The notes: generated by a model not told the origin, from the sequence alone. Shown: positions 7,793-18,796, counted from the stretch's first letter. The stretch: DNA of 64,000 bases from an uncultured Lachnospiraceae bacterium (GCA_934339135.1 CAKRHP010000001.1:62001-126000); one strand, 5' to 3'. Numbers and translations are program-made.

Positions 7793-9055
7793 TTACTGGA
7801 TTCGCAAATACCTTCCAAATCCTCCTTTCCCTTTACTCAAGTCAAAGTCTGACACATTCTCATCATAGTCATTAGATATATATAACGGCATAGTATATAT
7901 ATCATGATCATTCCTTATGCTTCTGGTATAACCGAGTACCAGTTCCTGCTCTTCTCCTGCTGATATATACCCCTTATATACATCTTTTTCATTATCTATG
8001 TCTAATGTACTTATATACTCCGGATCACACGGACCTTCCAAGGTTCTTTTATTATTATATAGATCAAAACAATTGTATAAACTTTTATCCGCATTTGTAT
8101 AATTTTTAATGCGAAGCTTAACAAAAATTGCGTAGTCTTTATATCCCTTCGTATAATAGCTTTTACGCAGGCCATGTCTGTCTTCCGCAACGGTTGTAAA
8201 GGATCCATCCTTTTTTATATATCTGGATTTATAATACCCCAGCCATGCATCAGGATTATACTCCTTGAAATCCTCGAATTTTTCTACAATCGCCACATCC
8301 TCTAGCTGGTAACCAACTCCACTCTCAATCAGGCGGTCACCCACAGGTAAAACGCTGCCTGTTTTTGTATCCTCCGGTACATTTTCTTTTTGATCTGCCG
8401 TTTTATCTTTTGAACCATTGTAAGGATCAAATTCTCCCGTACTTTTTACAAGGGCAGCATTATGTATCGAAATAGCTTTTGGCTTTGGATATCCAGACAC
8501 AGGTATCATCAGTCTCAAAGCCTTCAATTTTTCATAAGTCAGGTTTGCTATATTTTCTCCAATGATATCGTAGCACATTTTTATGGTTATCTCTTCCTGA
8601 GGCTGAAGCTTTTTATCTATATATCCGTCATTCAACTTCTGAATCAAATCCGGAAATCCGCCTTGCAAAACAGACTGATTTTCACAGGTTACATAATAAT
8701 CTGAAAATGTGATTTCTTGTGCCGTTTTTGAAGTATTTTTCACTTTCATTTCAATATATACGACATACTTCAGCGAATTAAATGCTTTTTCCAACCCGTT
8801 TTTCACATAATGATTTGTAACATATGAATAATATTCTTTTAGTTCTGGATTCTTCTCCACGATTGCCGGCATCTCATATATCTGACTTTTTATAATAGAG
8901 TGCTGAAGACCATTCACTGTAACAGTCTGGTCTTCAGCAGCAATATCGTATTTCCCGTGATTTCCATCATTAAGCTGGAACCATCTGAATATTACGACAA
9001 TGATAAAAAGTAAAAAGATACCGATTTTTCCTGTTCTTTTTATTTTTTTCATCAT
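7793..9055 (-). CDS. Membrane-anchored extracytoplasmic protein with duplicated domain, module A
   Basis: Unrecognised protein of 420 residues. A short basic N-terminus and one hydrophobic segment (about residues 11-25) would tether it outside the membrane. The rest reads as two similar beta-rich halves, about residues 40-200 and 235-400. Each has a conserved IVEK...KEY segment, a KVKN or RIKN beta strand and a QPQEEITI or SAGEEQELVLGY strand; this resembles DUF4352/DUF5027-type domains, but I am not certain. A Lys/Thr-rich linker near residues 205-230 joins them. It starts 4 bases after the small secreted protein gene, so the two are coupled. A role as accessory or immunity protein is inference only. 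Confidence 0.6.
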   Translation of the reverse strand: MMKKIKRTGKIGIFLLFIIVVIFRWFQLNDGNHGKYDIAAEDQTVTVNGLQHSIIKSQIYEMPAIVEKNPELKEYYSYVTNHYVKNGLEKAFNSLKYVVYIEMKVKNTSKTAQEITFSDYYVTCENQSVLQGGFPDLIQKLNDGYIDKKLQPQEEITIKMCYDIIGENIANLTYEKLKALRLMIPVSGYPKPKAISIHNAALVKSTGEFDPYNGSKDKTADQKENVPEDTKTGSVLPVGDRLIESGVGYQLEDVAIVEKFEDFKEYNPDAWLGYYKSRYIKKDGSFTTVAEDRHGLRKSYYTKGYKDYAIFVKLRIKNYTNADKSLYNCFDLYNNKRTLEGPCDPEYISTLDIDNEKDVYKGYISAGEEQELVLGYTRSIRNDHDIYTMPLYISNDYDENVSDFDLSKGKGGFGRYLRIQ

Positions 9056-9059
9056 ATCA

Positions 9060-9482
9060 TCATCCTATATTGTGATAATCTTTTGTGCTATCCGGACTCC
9101 AATATCCACTTCCGGATGAACCACATCTTGTTCTTAAAACAGCATATTTATAGTGATTGTACACATTGTTTTTTATTGTATAATCCGTATACTTTTTCAA
9201 CGTACACTCCGCACTGCATGTATTAGAATATGTTGAATACGATCTGTTCGTCCCCATCACAGTCACCTTAGGTAAAGATACCCCATCAGAAAAAACAACA
9301 TACGTTCTGCTAGCATTATTCTTCATTCTTATGCATGTATAAGAAACACTATTGGCTTTAAAATGAAACATTTCATTTGCCACATTAGGTTGTGCTTCCT
9401 TTGCAAAACTAAAACAGTTTACACTCCCCACCACTACCATGCAAGCTAATCCTAACACAATACCTTTTTTTAATAATTTCAT
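9060..9482 (-). CDS. Small secreted protein with four cysteines, module A
   Basis: Unrecognised 140-residue protein with a Sec-type signal peptide (KK, then a hydrophobic stretch, likely cut near FSFAK-E around residue 27). The mature part of about 112 residues is rich in Ser, Thr, Tyr and Asn, and has four cysteines (50, 89, 93, 120) that could form two disulfides; Cys14 and Cys23 lie in the signal. It ends in a Gly/Ser/Tyr-rich tail. AAGGAGAG before the ATG and a good promoter show it is the first gene of module A. No double-Gly leader is visible. By analogy with module B it is the probable cargo or target of the system. Bacteriocin, signal or surface protein are all possible. Confidence 0.65.
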   Translation of the reverse strand: MKLLKKGIVLGLACMVVVGSVNCFSFAKEAQPNVANEMFHFKANSVSYTCIRMKNNASRTYVVFSDGVSLPKVTVMGTNRSYSTYSNTCSAECTLKKYTDYTIKNNVYNHYKYAVLRTRCGSSGSGYWSPDSTKDYHNIG

Positions 9483-9521
9483 ATTTTCTCTCCTTTTTCA
9501 TTTCCACTAATATTCTTCATA

Positions 9522-9550
9522 TTATAGCATAAAGTTATAATACAGTCATG
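9522..9550 (-). promoter_or_regulatory. Promoter of module A
   Basis: On the minus strand, ATGACT (9550-9545), a 17-base spacer and a perfect TATAAT (9527-9522) precede the secreted-protein gene by about 40 bases. A single LytTR-consensus-like site, TCAGTTTGG, lies about 55 bases further upstream (near 9600); no partner repeat at about 21 bases was found. Confidence 0.6.
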
Positions 9551-9602
9551 AATTATTTCATTTTTAATTAGTGATTTTTCTTTTCTGCTGGTTTTCCAAA
9601 CT

Positions 9603-9629
9603 GATAAAAACACTAAAAATGTTTTTATC
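9603..9629. repeat. AT-rich inverted repeat upstream of module A
   Basis: Perfect 10-bp arms (9603-9612 and 9620-9629) with a 7-base spacer, about 75 bases upstream of the module A -10 box. It could be an operator. The wider gene-free stretch 9483-9904 is AT-rich and otherwise holds only the promoter and another inverted repeat (about 9714-9722 with 9773-9781). Confidence 0.4.
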
Positions 9630-9904
9630 TTTTGGTGTTGCTTTTACATTTGCAAGAATAACAGTGCCTTTAAAAATCTTTATTTTTTACCTTTCCCCTT
9701 CCCATCAATATCATGAATTTGTTATCCGAACTTGTAATTTAATCTGACAATCCGCTCAAGCTAACTGAATTACAAATTCAAATCCCATACTCTATTTCTA
9801 CCACTGATATATTTTTCTTGCAATACGTTTGGCAAAATTTATAAAAAACTGGCAGAATTAAATCAGTACATCACAAAAAAATGACACTTGTAAAGAGAAC
9901 TCTT

Positions 9905-11434
<1,530 letters not shown>

Positions 11435-11492
11435 ACTTCCCACACCAAATATTTCACTACGCCCATAATATTTCATATGCAGTTTGAGCTAT

Positions 11493-13160
11493 TTACAATT
11501 TCACCCTTAATTCCTTCTCCCCATCCTGTCCCTGATATCGGACAATGGTATATCTGCCCTTACGTTCCACACGCCGGGCTGCCTCATGAAGTCCTGTCAG
11601 GCTCTGCTGTAATTCCTGTTTTTCTGCGTCATAGCTTCCCACATCATCCGAGGTAAAAAGCAGTCCGCCAAACAGTCCGTTTACCTGTGCCAGTAATGCT
11701 TTCTGCTTCGCAGAAAGTTTAATGTTGTCATCCCGCAGCAGATAAACATCCGGATCGTTCCAGAATGCCCGCCCGTTTAACTGCCTGCGGTAGATCGTAT
11801 TACCAATGGTGTTTTTGGTGGAAACACGCTCTCTGTGAAGAAGTTTTTCCTTCGGGGAACCATCCCAGTCGAGCCCCACATCCGGACCGATCCGGCAGTA
11901 ATCCACCTTGCCAAATGCCGGTCCCAACGGGACACCGCAGCCAAGGATCAGCTTGTCTCCCACAAGCTCCCGCAGGAAGTCCATGGCTTCACACATAAGC
12001 TGTCCTCTTGTTTTATATGCCGTCGGCTGCATACACGCCCCATAAAGAAAATCAAGCTTCACCAGATCAAAGCCCCACACATCCAAAACCTGATGAAATA
12101 CCTCTTTTAAATAATCCTGCACCTGTGACAGCTCCAGATCCAATGCATAAAAGGTACTCCAATTACTGCCACCACACACCGGATTTCCACGCTCATCCTT
12201 TACCAGCCATTCCGGATGTTGCTGATAACATCTGGAATTTTTCTCACATACAAACGGTGACAACCACAATCCCGCCTTCATGCCATATGCATGGATCTGA
12301 TCCACCACCGGCTCCAGTCCTGCCGGGAATTTATCTGCATTGACATCCAGCCAGTCTCCCACATAAGTCTGATAACCGTCATCGATCTGAAACACATCAA
12401 AGTTCTGTCCCATTTCATGGACATGTTCCAGATTCTCCATAATGACCGGTTCCGAAATATTCTGATAATGATTGTACCAGCTTGTATAGCCTGTCATTGG
12501 TTTTCCCAACGGCTTTGGTATGTTCATTTTCTCAAAATATAGATCAAACACCTGATCCTCGGTACCGGAAAGTTCCACCAGATCAAAAGCATTCCACTCC
12601 TCAGAAATCTTTAATCCTGCACAGTCCTTTTCTATGGTCATCTGCTGTGCTGTGCCATTATAATAAAATACCGTAAATCCGGCACGCTCGCTTAAGGAGC
12701 CCAGAAAGCGGTACTGCTCTCCATCCCGGAAATAACAATAGGTAAATCCATGAAACTGTCCCGTTCCCTTCGGTTTCATGGTAAAATTCACATCTCCATA
12801 ACGATCCAGATAATACTTTTCCACCATCCCGGAAGCCAATGGAGATATGGCAGGTTCCTTTTCCAGAATCGTATGCTCATGGGAATCTGTCCAGGACTGA
12901 TATCCATTCATAAAGATCTGTTCCGGATCTCTGCCCCCACGGCAGGACCACGGAAATGTCATGCTGACAGACTCCAGGGTAAGCTCTCCCACAGGACTGC
13001 CAAATTCATCAAAATCCTTCGGAATGATCCGGATATGAAGCTCTCCCTCATCCTCCTGCCAGCGCAGGGTAAAATATGGCTGCTCTCCTCCCTGATACAT
13101 CTCTGCCGCAAAGGGTTCCCCATTCCGGTTTCCCCTGATCAAAAAAATAATATTTTCCAC
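11493..13160 (-). CDS. Alpha-galactosidase, GH36/GH27-clan
   Basis: Hydrolyses terminal alpha-galactosides (raffinose, melibiose, galactomannan side chains). It has 555 residues, shorter than the 720-740 of typical GH36 enzymes, so it belongs to a compact subgroup. The N-terminal beta-sandwich contains the MNGYQSW stretch. The barrel has QIDDGYQ, GLWLSPF, the nucleophile Asp370 in LVKLDFLYG and the likely acid/base Asp427 in RIGPDVGLDWDG. No signal peptide is present, so it acts inside the cell on imported oligosaccharides. The start is GTG at 13160 with GGGAGG upstream. No transporter is adjacent. Substrate specificity cannot be read from the sequence alone. Confidence 0.88.
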   Translation of the reverse strand: MENIIFLIRGNRNGEPFAAEMYQGGEQPYFTLRWQEDEGELHIRIIPKDFDEFGSPVGELTLESVSMTFPWSCRGGRDPEQIFMNGYQSWTDSHEHTILEKEPAISPLASGMVEKYYLDRYGDVNFTMKPKGTGQFHGFTYCYFRDGEQYRFLGSLSERAGFTVFYYNGTAQQMTIEKDCAGLKISEEWNAFDLVELSGTEDQVFDLYFEKMNIPKPLGKPMTGYTSWYNHYQNISEPVIMENLEHVHEMGQNFDVFQIDDGYQTYVGDWLDVNADKFPAGLEPVVDQIHAYGMKAGLWLSPFVCEKNSRCYQQHPEWLVKDERGNPVCGGSNWSTFYALDLELSQVQDYLKEVFHQVLDVWGFDLVKLDFLYGACMQPTAYKTRGQLMCEAMDFLRELVGDKLILGCGVPLGPAFGKVDYCRIGPDVGLDWDGSPKEKLLHRERVSTKNTIGNTIYRRQLNGRAFWNDPDVYLLRDDNIKLSAKQKALLAQVNGLFGGLLFTSDDVGSYDAEKQELQQSLTGLHEAARRVERKGRYTIVRYQGQDGEKELRVKL

Positions 13161-13261
13161 GTCTTTTCCTCCCTCGTATATTTACTTTCTTCCCTTTTCC
13201 CCCACAGAATCTGCTCAATACTCTGTATCATAATTATTTATGTCTTTGCTCTCCCACTGCA

Positions 13262-14080
13262 TCATCTTTCCAGTATATCCAGTGTATGCGCTCCCGCTCC
13301 GATCAGATCCTGTCTTTCGCAGACCGATAAATGATACTGTATAAACAACTCGAAGGTCTCCTCGTCCATAGCATTCAGCACCGGCCGCATATAATTTGCC
13401 GGGCCATCCGGAGAAATGATCCTGAGCCGTTTCAGATCTGCTGCCTTATTTAATGCATCAATGTCCTCAATGCGCATATAATCATACAGATCTCCATCCT
13501 GTGGAATACACTTAAAATCCTTTGACAATCTGCCGTCCTCCAGACACTGCTTTACATTGCCGTCCCGGAAACCGTACAGCAGCACACCGTACTCGTTCAT
13601 ACAATACGCCACCAAAATCCTGCCACCCGGTCTGGTCACGCGCTTTGCCTCCTGCAATGCTTTCAGCTTGTCCTCCGTGGTATATAGATGATACATCGGT
13701 CCAAACAACAAAGTAATATCAAAAGAACTGTCCGCAAAACGGGACAATTTTAATGCATTTCCCTGATATGCCTTGACACTGCTTCCTTTTGATTTCAAAA
13801 TACCCAGATTATATTTCACCAGCTCCACAGCTGTAACGTCATAGCCTTCCTCCGCCAGTGCAACACTGTATCTACCGGTGCCTGCACCGATATCCAGAAT
13901 ACGGATCTCCGGACGGTATGCCTCATCGGATCCATTCTTGTCCCTCTGTCTGTTCTGTATCATCTCATCAATACATGCATGAATATACTTCATAGAGGTA
14001 ATATACTCCACCCTGCCGTGGCGTCTGGTAAGCCTTTTATCCTCATTAAATTTATTGTAATATTTCTCCAGTTCCGTCAT
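13262..14080 (-). CDS. Class I SAM-dependent methyltransferase
   Basis: Cytoplasmic methyltransferase of 272 residues. The SAM-binding glycine motif is ILDIGAGTGRYSVALA, followed by the acidic end of strand 2 (VTAVELV), the motif II region FDITLLFGPMYHL and the post-II segment EAKRVTRPGGRILVAYC. The GPMYHL variant is common in Firmicutes methyltransferases of unknown substrate. ATG at 14080 is preferred, with GGAG about 10 bases upstream; the frame is open 15 codons more. Neighbours are alpha-galactosidase and a small Cys-rich protein, which gives no clue to the substrate. Confidence 0.85.
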   Translation of the reverse strand: MTELEKYYNKFNEDKRLTRRHGRVEYITSMKYIHACIDEMIQNRQRDKNGSDEAYRPEIRILDIGAGTGRYSVALAEEGYDVTAVELVKYNLGILKSKGSSVKAYQGNALKLSRFADSSFDITLLFGPMYHLYTTEDKLKALQEAKRVTRPGGRILVAYCMNEYGVLLYGFRDGNVKQCLEDGRLSKDFKCIPQDGDLYDYMRIEDIDALNKAADLKRLRIISPDGPANYMRPVLNAMDEETFELFIQYHLSVCERQDLIGAGAHTLDILER

Positions 14081-14166
14081 ATGTTTTATTCTCCCGATCG
14101 TCTCTTGTATCCCTTTACCGTCCATCCTATATATGCTGATCCCGGCCTTTATCCAGTGCCGAAATC

Positions 14167-14343
14167 TTACATCTGATGGCGGACCACCCGGTACTCATCT
14201 CCATTGCGGTAGTACGGGCAGCTGTCATGGTGATTCGTCATAAACCGCACCATATCATCCTCATCCATATTCACATCACAGAAATACTCCTCGTACTCCT
14301 CATCATAGCTGTAATTTGCACAGGTATCACATTCGTTTGACAT
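14167..14343 (-). CDS. Small acidic Cys-rich protein (DUF6472-like)
   Basis: A 58-residue acidic protein with four cysteines: CDTC near the start, then one in EYFCDVNMDEDD and one in DSCPYY. This suggests a small metal-binding knuckle. The CxxC-YDEEYEEYFC-MDEDDM pattern is one I associate with short conserved Lachnospiraceae proteins, probably DUF6472. The start is ATG at 14343 with GAGGAG about 8 bases upstream. No function is known. It lies between module B and the methyltransferase gene on the same strand. Confidence 0.7.
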   Translation of the reverse strand: MSNECDTCANYSYDEEYEEYFCDVNMDEDDMVRFMTNHHDSCPYYRNGDEYRVVRHQM

Positions 14344-14486
14344 ACTTAAACTCCTCATATAGTTTTTCCCTGATCTTCAAAAATGTATTTTTATATTAAA
14401 CATGAATAATACTTCTTAAGTATAATAAGAAAATTATAACTCCCACCACAAACCTCTGTCAATTTGAACTTATATAAAATCAACAA

Positions 14487-14516
14487 AAACAGGAGGTGTT
14501 CCGTTACCTCCTGTTT
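14487..14516 (-). terminator. Intrinsic terminator of module B
   Basis: Perfect 11-bp arms (14487-14497 and 14506-14516) with an 8-base loop, followed on the minus strand by TTTTTGTTG. It lies 28 bases after the permease stop codon. Confidence 0.88.
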
Positions 14517-14543
14517 CATACAAAGATTTTTACAATTCATTTA

Positions 14544-16658
14544 CTAAAGCAGCAAAAAGTTGAACATTAGGAAATCTGCACCAGTTACACCGATATATGC
14601 AAGTGCCAAAGGAATGGATATACATAAAATACCTACGATACAGTTAATCAAAACATTTTTTGTATACCGAGCCGTCAAAAACAAAAGTCCCATCATCAGA
14701 CATATCCCCAAATATCTTTTTACTGCCACAAAAATCAAATAATTCATTATGCTTACACTTCCGGGAAGCCATGATAAATGTTCCAGACTGACAGCCGGAG
14801 CATGTAATCCCCCAGTTCCATATTTTTGAAAAATGCTAATGTAAAGAGGCAGATATGTTGCGACATATAAAACCGTGGCAATCCCTATTCCAACAAACCC
14901 TTTCACATATAAAGTGTGTTTCCCTCCATAATAACTGGTCCTTAACAATACATTCGTACGATTCTGATATTCTATCCCATACAAATATGCAAACAGATAG
15001 ATCAATATGCTGCTGAGACAAAATGCCATCCGTATAAAAAGAGTTTTATAAACACCGGATCCCGTCAATATCATATATGGCGTTTCATGCAAAAAATCGC
15101 CATTTACTTTTTTTAAATAAGGTGCTTTTATATTCCTGATCTGCTCAAAAGCAGGATAACTATTCATCTCATACTGATACGTTTTCTCTGATATTCTTCC
15201 CGCCTCATGATCATTTTCAATCTTCTGAAACCGTTTGTTTTCCTTTTGAAGATATTGTTCTTTTCCTATTGTATACTTTCCTTGCAGATAATCAACATAT
15301 GCCTCATATGCAGCATCCGTGGTTATAAAATATTCCTCCCAGACCGGTTTATAACACATGATCATTATGATCACATATAGAACGCAGAGAATCCCTCCAC
15401 GACCATTGCATAATAATTTATAAACCTCACCCCTCAGTACAGAACAGCTTTTTATCCGAAATTTTTGTTCCGATACGTTTATCCCACTTCCTGCTTCTGC
15501 CAAACCTTTTTTATCAAATATAGATATGGCACATATCGTCATCAAAACGCTAAATAATGGCACAATAAATAAATAGACCTCAAAATACGAGAATGGCATC
15601 GAAAAAATCGAAATATTATGATAACCAACCAAAAGCTCCGGTCTTAAAAAAGCATATGCATTAATATATTTAAGTATTTCAAACCGGCTATTATCATGAA
15701 TCGCATAAAATAATAAAATTTCACCTCCAAAAGCGCCTACTACCGTCAAATACCGCCATTCATTTTTATGAATCATCATCATCCCCAAAAAGATAAATGA
15801 TAGCATAAGAAAACCATTTAATATTTTTGACAAAAAAATAATAACAATATACTGCAGGATCGATAAATGCAAAACACTCCCTCTAAGCAGACTGATGGCC
15901 TGAATAGGTCGTTCCATATTTCCAATTCCATACATGGCATTTACCAGAATGAGATCTGAACCATAAAAAATACAACAGACCAGACATGTTCCCACCATTA
16001 ACACTGCCCACTTTGATATGGCAAGACGGATGTCCCCCTTATATGTGGATTGATACAAAAACAATTCTCCCGTATCTGCTTCTCTGGAAACCAAAAAAAC
16101 TGACAACAAAAGTATTATTAAAAAGCAACAGAAGTCTGTAACTGTATTCTTTATAAACACTTCTAATCCTTTTTGCTCACCATAGGGCATTGATTTTCTT
16201 TTACTCCATTTGGAATAGTCCTGAATAATCTTTTGCTGATTTCTTATGCCAAAATGATTTTCAGAAGCAATCAGACCGAAATGCAAAATGTCATTCGCAT
16301 TGTTTATAATATTCTGAACATATTCGCCATATCCCGAACAATCATTGATCTCTTCCTGAACTGCAGAAAAAAGGCGGTATTCTGCATTTGGATTTTCTTC
16401 GTACTTTGGCTTGTATTGATCCTTTTCCTCATATATCTTCTCGATCTTTTTTTCAATAAATTTTTTCGGATTGCTTTGATGCTCCAATTCTCTGTATATC
16501 TTTTTATATGACCCGGAAGAATATAAATATCCGCCAGCCACTCCACTTTGGAACATATAAAAACTAAATATTCCATTGACAAAAAACAGAATACAAACGC
16601 TTGCCAATATCATCTTATTTGTATATATTTTATGAAATTCTTCCCAGAACAAGTACAC
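14544..16658 (-). CDS. Large ABC transporter permease, two fused halves (module B)
   Basis: Integral membrane protein of 704 residues. It looks like two ABC-2-type permease halves joined: the first opens with LFWEEFHKIYTNKM before a membrane segment, and the second opens near residue 415 with VLRGEVYKLLCNGRGG before another. Each half has about six hydrophobic segments and a charged extracytoplasmic loop rich in Lys/Glu between the first two. The start is GTG at 16658 with GGAAGGAG upstream. It lies 37 bases after the ATPase gene. Module A encodes two separate permeases of 276 and 288 residues, which suggests fusion or fission between the modules. Substrate unknown. Confidence 0.75.
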   Translation of the reverse strand: MYLFWEEFHKIYTNKMILASVCILFFVNGIFSFYMFQSGVAGGYLYSSGSYKKIYRELEHQSNPKKFIEKKIEKIYEEKDQYKPKYEENPNAEYRLFSAVQEEINDCSGYGEYVQNIINNANDILHFGLIASENHFGIRNQQKIIQDYSKWSKRKSMPYGEQKGLEVFIKNTVTDFCCFLIILLLSVFLVSREADTGELFLYQSTYKGDIRLAISKWAVLMVGTCLVCCIFYGSDLILVNAMYGIGNMERPIQAISLLRGSVLHLSILQYIVIIFLSKILNGFLMLSFIFLGMMMIHKNEWRYLTVVGAFGGEILLFYAIHDNSRFEILKYINAYAFLRPELLVGYHNISIFSMPFSYFEVYLFIVPLFSVLMTICAISIFDKKGLAEAGSGINVSEQKFRIKSCSVLRGEVYKLLCNGRGGILCVLYVIIMIMCYKPVWEEYFITTDAAYEAYVDYLQGKYTIGKEQYLQKENKRFQKIENDHEAGRISEKTYQYEMNSYPAFEQIRNIKAPYLKKVNGDFLHETPYMILTGSGVYKTLFIRMAFCLSSILIYLFAYLYGIEYQNRTNVLLRTSYYGGKHTLYVKGFVGIGIATVLYVATYLPLYISIFQKYGTGGLHAPAVSLEHLSWLPGSVSIMNYLIFVAVKRYLGICLMMGLLFLTARYTKNVLINCIVGILCISIPLALAYIGVTGADFLMFNFLLL

Positions 16659-16695
16659 ACGCCACTCCTTCCTCTCTTATTGCCATCCTTCGTTT

Positions 16696-17574
16696 TTACC
16701 GATCCTGAAAATAATATAAATAGACATCCTCCAGTGATGGTTCTGCTTTTACACTAATGTATTTTTCCGGAAGCTTCTCTGTAACAATACGTACACGAAG
16801 TTTTCCTTTGCTTTTTGATATATTTTCTACGAGATAATTATGTTCTATCTCTCTCAACTCATTTTCTCCACAGTGTATTTCCCAAACCTTTCCTTGAAGT
16901 TTTTCACATAAAGCATCTGTATGATCTGCCAGCATCAGCGATCCCTTCTGCATTAATAATATTTTTTTTGAAATCACCTCTACATCCTGTACCACATGAG
17001 TTGCAACAATAACAATCTTTTTCAGCGCAATCTCCGAAATGATATTACGAATATGTATCCTTTCCTTGGGGTCAAGACCAGCTGTAGGCTCATCCAGAAT
17101 AACAATTTGTGGGTCACCCAGCAAAGCCTGCGCCAACATTGCTCTTTGCTTCATACCACCTGAAAAGCATCCTAATTGTTTATGAAGGCTCTGTAGGAGA
17201 TTTACCTGCCCTGCAATTTCCATGATCTGCTGACATTCCTGCTTTCTATCCACTCCTTTCAGGGCAGACATATAATATAAAAACCTTTCCAGGGTAAACT
17301 CCGGATATACATTTTGGTTTTGAGGCATGTACCCTATCTTTTTCTTATATTCTCTTCCCCATTTTGAAAGTTCCCTTCCATTGTATAATATCTTTCCCGA
17401 AGTTTCTCTAATATTTGAAGTAATAATATTCATCAAGGTGGACTTCCCAGCTCCATTAGGTCCGAGCAAACCATAAATTCCATCCGTAAATGTATAAGAA
17501 AAATCATTTAATGCCATTTCCGTTTTTTGATACTTTTTGCATAAATGCTCAATCCTCAGTTCATTCTTCTCCAT
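16696..17574 (-). CDS. ABC transporter ATP-binding protein, module B
   Basis: ATPase of 292 residues. Motifs are Walker A GPNGAGKS, signature FSGGMKQRAMLAQALL, Walker B IVILDEPTAGLDPKE and H-loop VATHVV. About 70 extra C-terminal residues form a basic alpha/beta tail, as in DrrA/CcmA-type exporter ATPases. The start overlaps the preceding gene by 14 bases, indicating translational coupling. It powers the large permease that follows. The cargo is inferred to be, or to relate to, the small secreted protein encoded upstream. Confidence 0.93.
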   Translation of the reverse strand: MEKNELRIEHLCKKYQKTEMALNDFSYTFTDGIYGLLGPNGAGKSTLMNIITSNIRETSGKILYNGRELSKWGREYKKKIGYMPQNQNVYPEFTLERFLYYMSALKGVDRKQECQQIMEIAGQVNLLQSLHKQLGCFSGGMKQRAMLAQALLGDPQIVILDEPTAGLDPKERIHIRNIISEIALKKIVIVATHVVQDVEVISKKILLMQKGSLMLADHTDALCEKLQGKVWEIHCGENELREIEHNYLVENISKSKGKLRVRIVTEKLPEKYISVKAEPSLEDVYLYYFQDR

Positions 17575-18796
17575 TCAATTCAACCACCTTCATATTCATC
17601 TTTTCAATATCTTTTTGGGGGATATATGCACTTACTCTGTTAACTACCGCATTTCTTGATAATAAATAGACTCCTTTATCCTCTCCAACAATAAACCATT
17701 TTGCAGAATCAATCCGTTTTATTTTCTTTCCTTTTTTGTTAAGAATAATGACTTGACCCGTTTCATCATCTTCTTTTTGAAGGTTAACCGCAAATCCATT
17801 TTGCAGCAAATATATTTTCCCGGCTCCTATCTCAGTTCCCTTTATACCATCAACACAAACCCTGGACTGCCTGTTTGTCTTACTGTCGACTTTCTGAATA
17901 ATTCCCGTCATTTTTTGAGAATCATCAAAAACATTAATATAATAATTCCGCCCATCAAATCCAACCAGATCCTCCAATTTTCGTCCTTTTAACATCTTCA
18001 ATAAATTTTCTTGCAAATCTAAGGCATATACAGCAGATAAATCCGTTTCCTCTCCATCACTATGTTCTTGTTTCATAATCTTTTCATATGGAAGTCTGTT
18101 TCCCTGATACTCAAAATACAGCTTGTCCTGATCCACATATTGAAGATTTAAGAAGCATTGATAACTTCTCTTAAAGGAATAAAGCTCTTTCATTTTCCCA
18201 CTTTTGAGATCCAGTGAAAAAAGTTTTGCAATCCCCGGTGCGTCAGACATAGATCCATCCTTAAGCACCTTTGTCTCACTGCTGTCCTGAACTGTCACTC
18301 CAACATATACCACTTGGTCTTTTTTGAAACAAGACATCCAAAAAATATCAGAATATGATTTAGTTCCTACTGAATTTCTGCTCACTGTCTCATGATTGCT
18401 TCCATCAACATCGCACCGATACAAAACAACGGAATCCTGAGAATGTCCCACTAGATAAAGCTTTTGATCAAGCACATACATCTGGTCAATGATAACATCC
18501 GGCTCAAACCGTGCCATACAGTCGTCACTATTATGTGCACATCCGGCCTTTGTACATAATTTTCGTCCTTTTCCATTTTTTACATTTTTATAACAGATAC
18601 CATCCTCTTCATAAAACAGAACATCGTCCCCAACCAAAACCCCATTTTTCCATTCTGCGTTCTGGACGATATTTTTCATTTCTTTTGTATCAGGCAGCTG
18701 GACATCACCATATTTCGCCATTTTTCCATAGATTGCTACAATAGCAACAGCCGAAAAAAACAGCAGCACATAGACAAAAAATCTGTTTATTTTCAT
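17561..18796 (-). CDS. Membrane-anchored beta-propeller-like protein, module B
   Basis: Unrecognised 411-residue protein. Residues about 5-22 are a hydrophobic anchor; the rest is extracytoplasmic and beta-rich with repeated strand-turn units of the DUF5050/propeller kind (VLFYEEDGICYKN, LYLVGHSQDSVVLYRCDVDG, KLFSLDLKSGK). A conserved-looking segment LCTKAGCAHNSDDCMA holds three cysteines, a pattern seen in other Lachnospiraceae proteins linked to ABC transporters. ATG at 18796 is chosen, with GTGAGG and GAGGAG just upstream. It occupies the same place as the anchored protein of module A, but the two are not obviously similar. Function unknown. Confidence 0.65.
   Translation of the reverse strand: MKINRFFVYVLLFFSAVAIVAIYGKMAKYGDVQLPDTKEMKNIVQNAEWKNGVLVGDDVLFYEEDGICYKNVKNGKGRKLCTKAGCAHNSDDCMARFEPDVIIDQMYVLDQKLYLVGHSQDSVVLYRCDVDGSNHETVSRNSVGTKSYSDIFWMSCFKKDQVVYVGVTVQDSSETKVLKDGSMSDAPGIAKLFSLDLKSGKMKELYSFKRSYQCFLNLQYVDQDKLYFEYQGNRLPYEKIMKQEHSDGEETDLSAVYALDLQENLLKMLKGRKLEDLVGFDGRNYYINVFDDSQKMTGIIQKVDSKTNRQSRVCVDGIKGTEIGAGKIYLLQNGFAVNLQKEDDETGQVIILNKKGKKIKRIDSAKWFIVGEDKGVYLLSRNAVVNRVSAYIPQKDIEKMNMKVVELNGEE

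Noticed and set aside
9540..9600. Paired LytTR-binding repeats at the module A promoter
   Set aside because: Only one consensus-like site (TCAGTTTGG) was found; nothing comparable lies 20-22 bases on either side.
9672..9713. A 14-codon minus-strand frame upstream of module A as a counterpart to the 18-residue peptide of module B
   Set aside because: No ribosome site, upstream of the module A promoter, and no amphipathic pattern.
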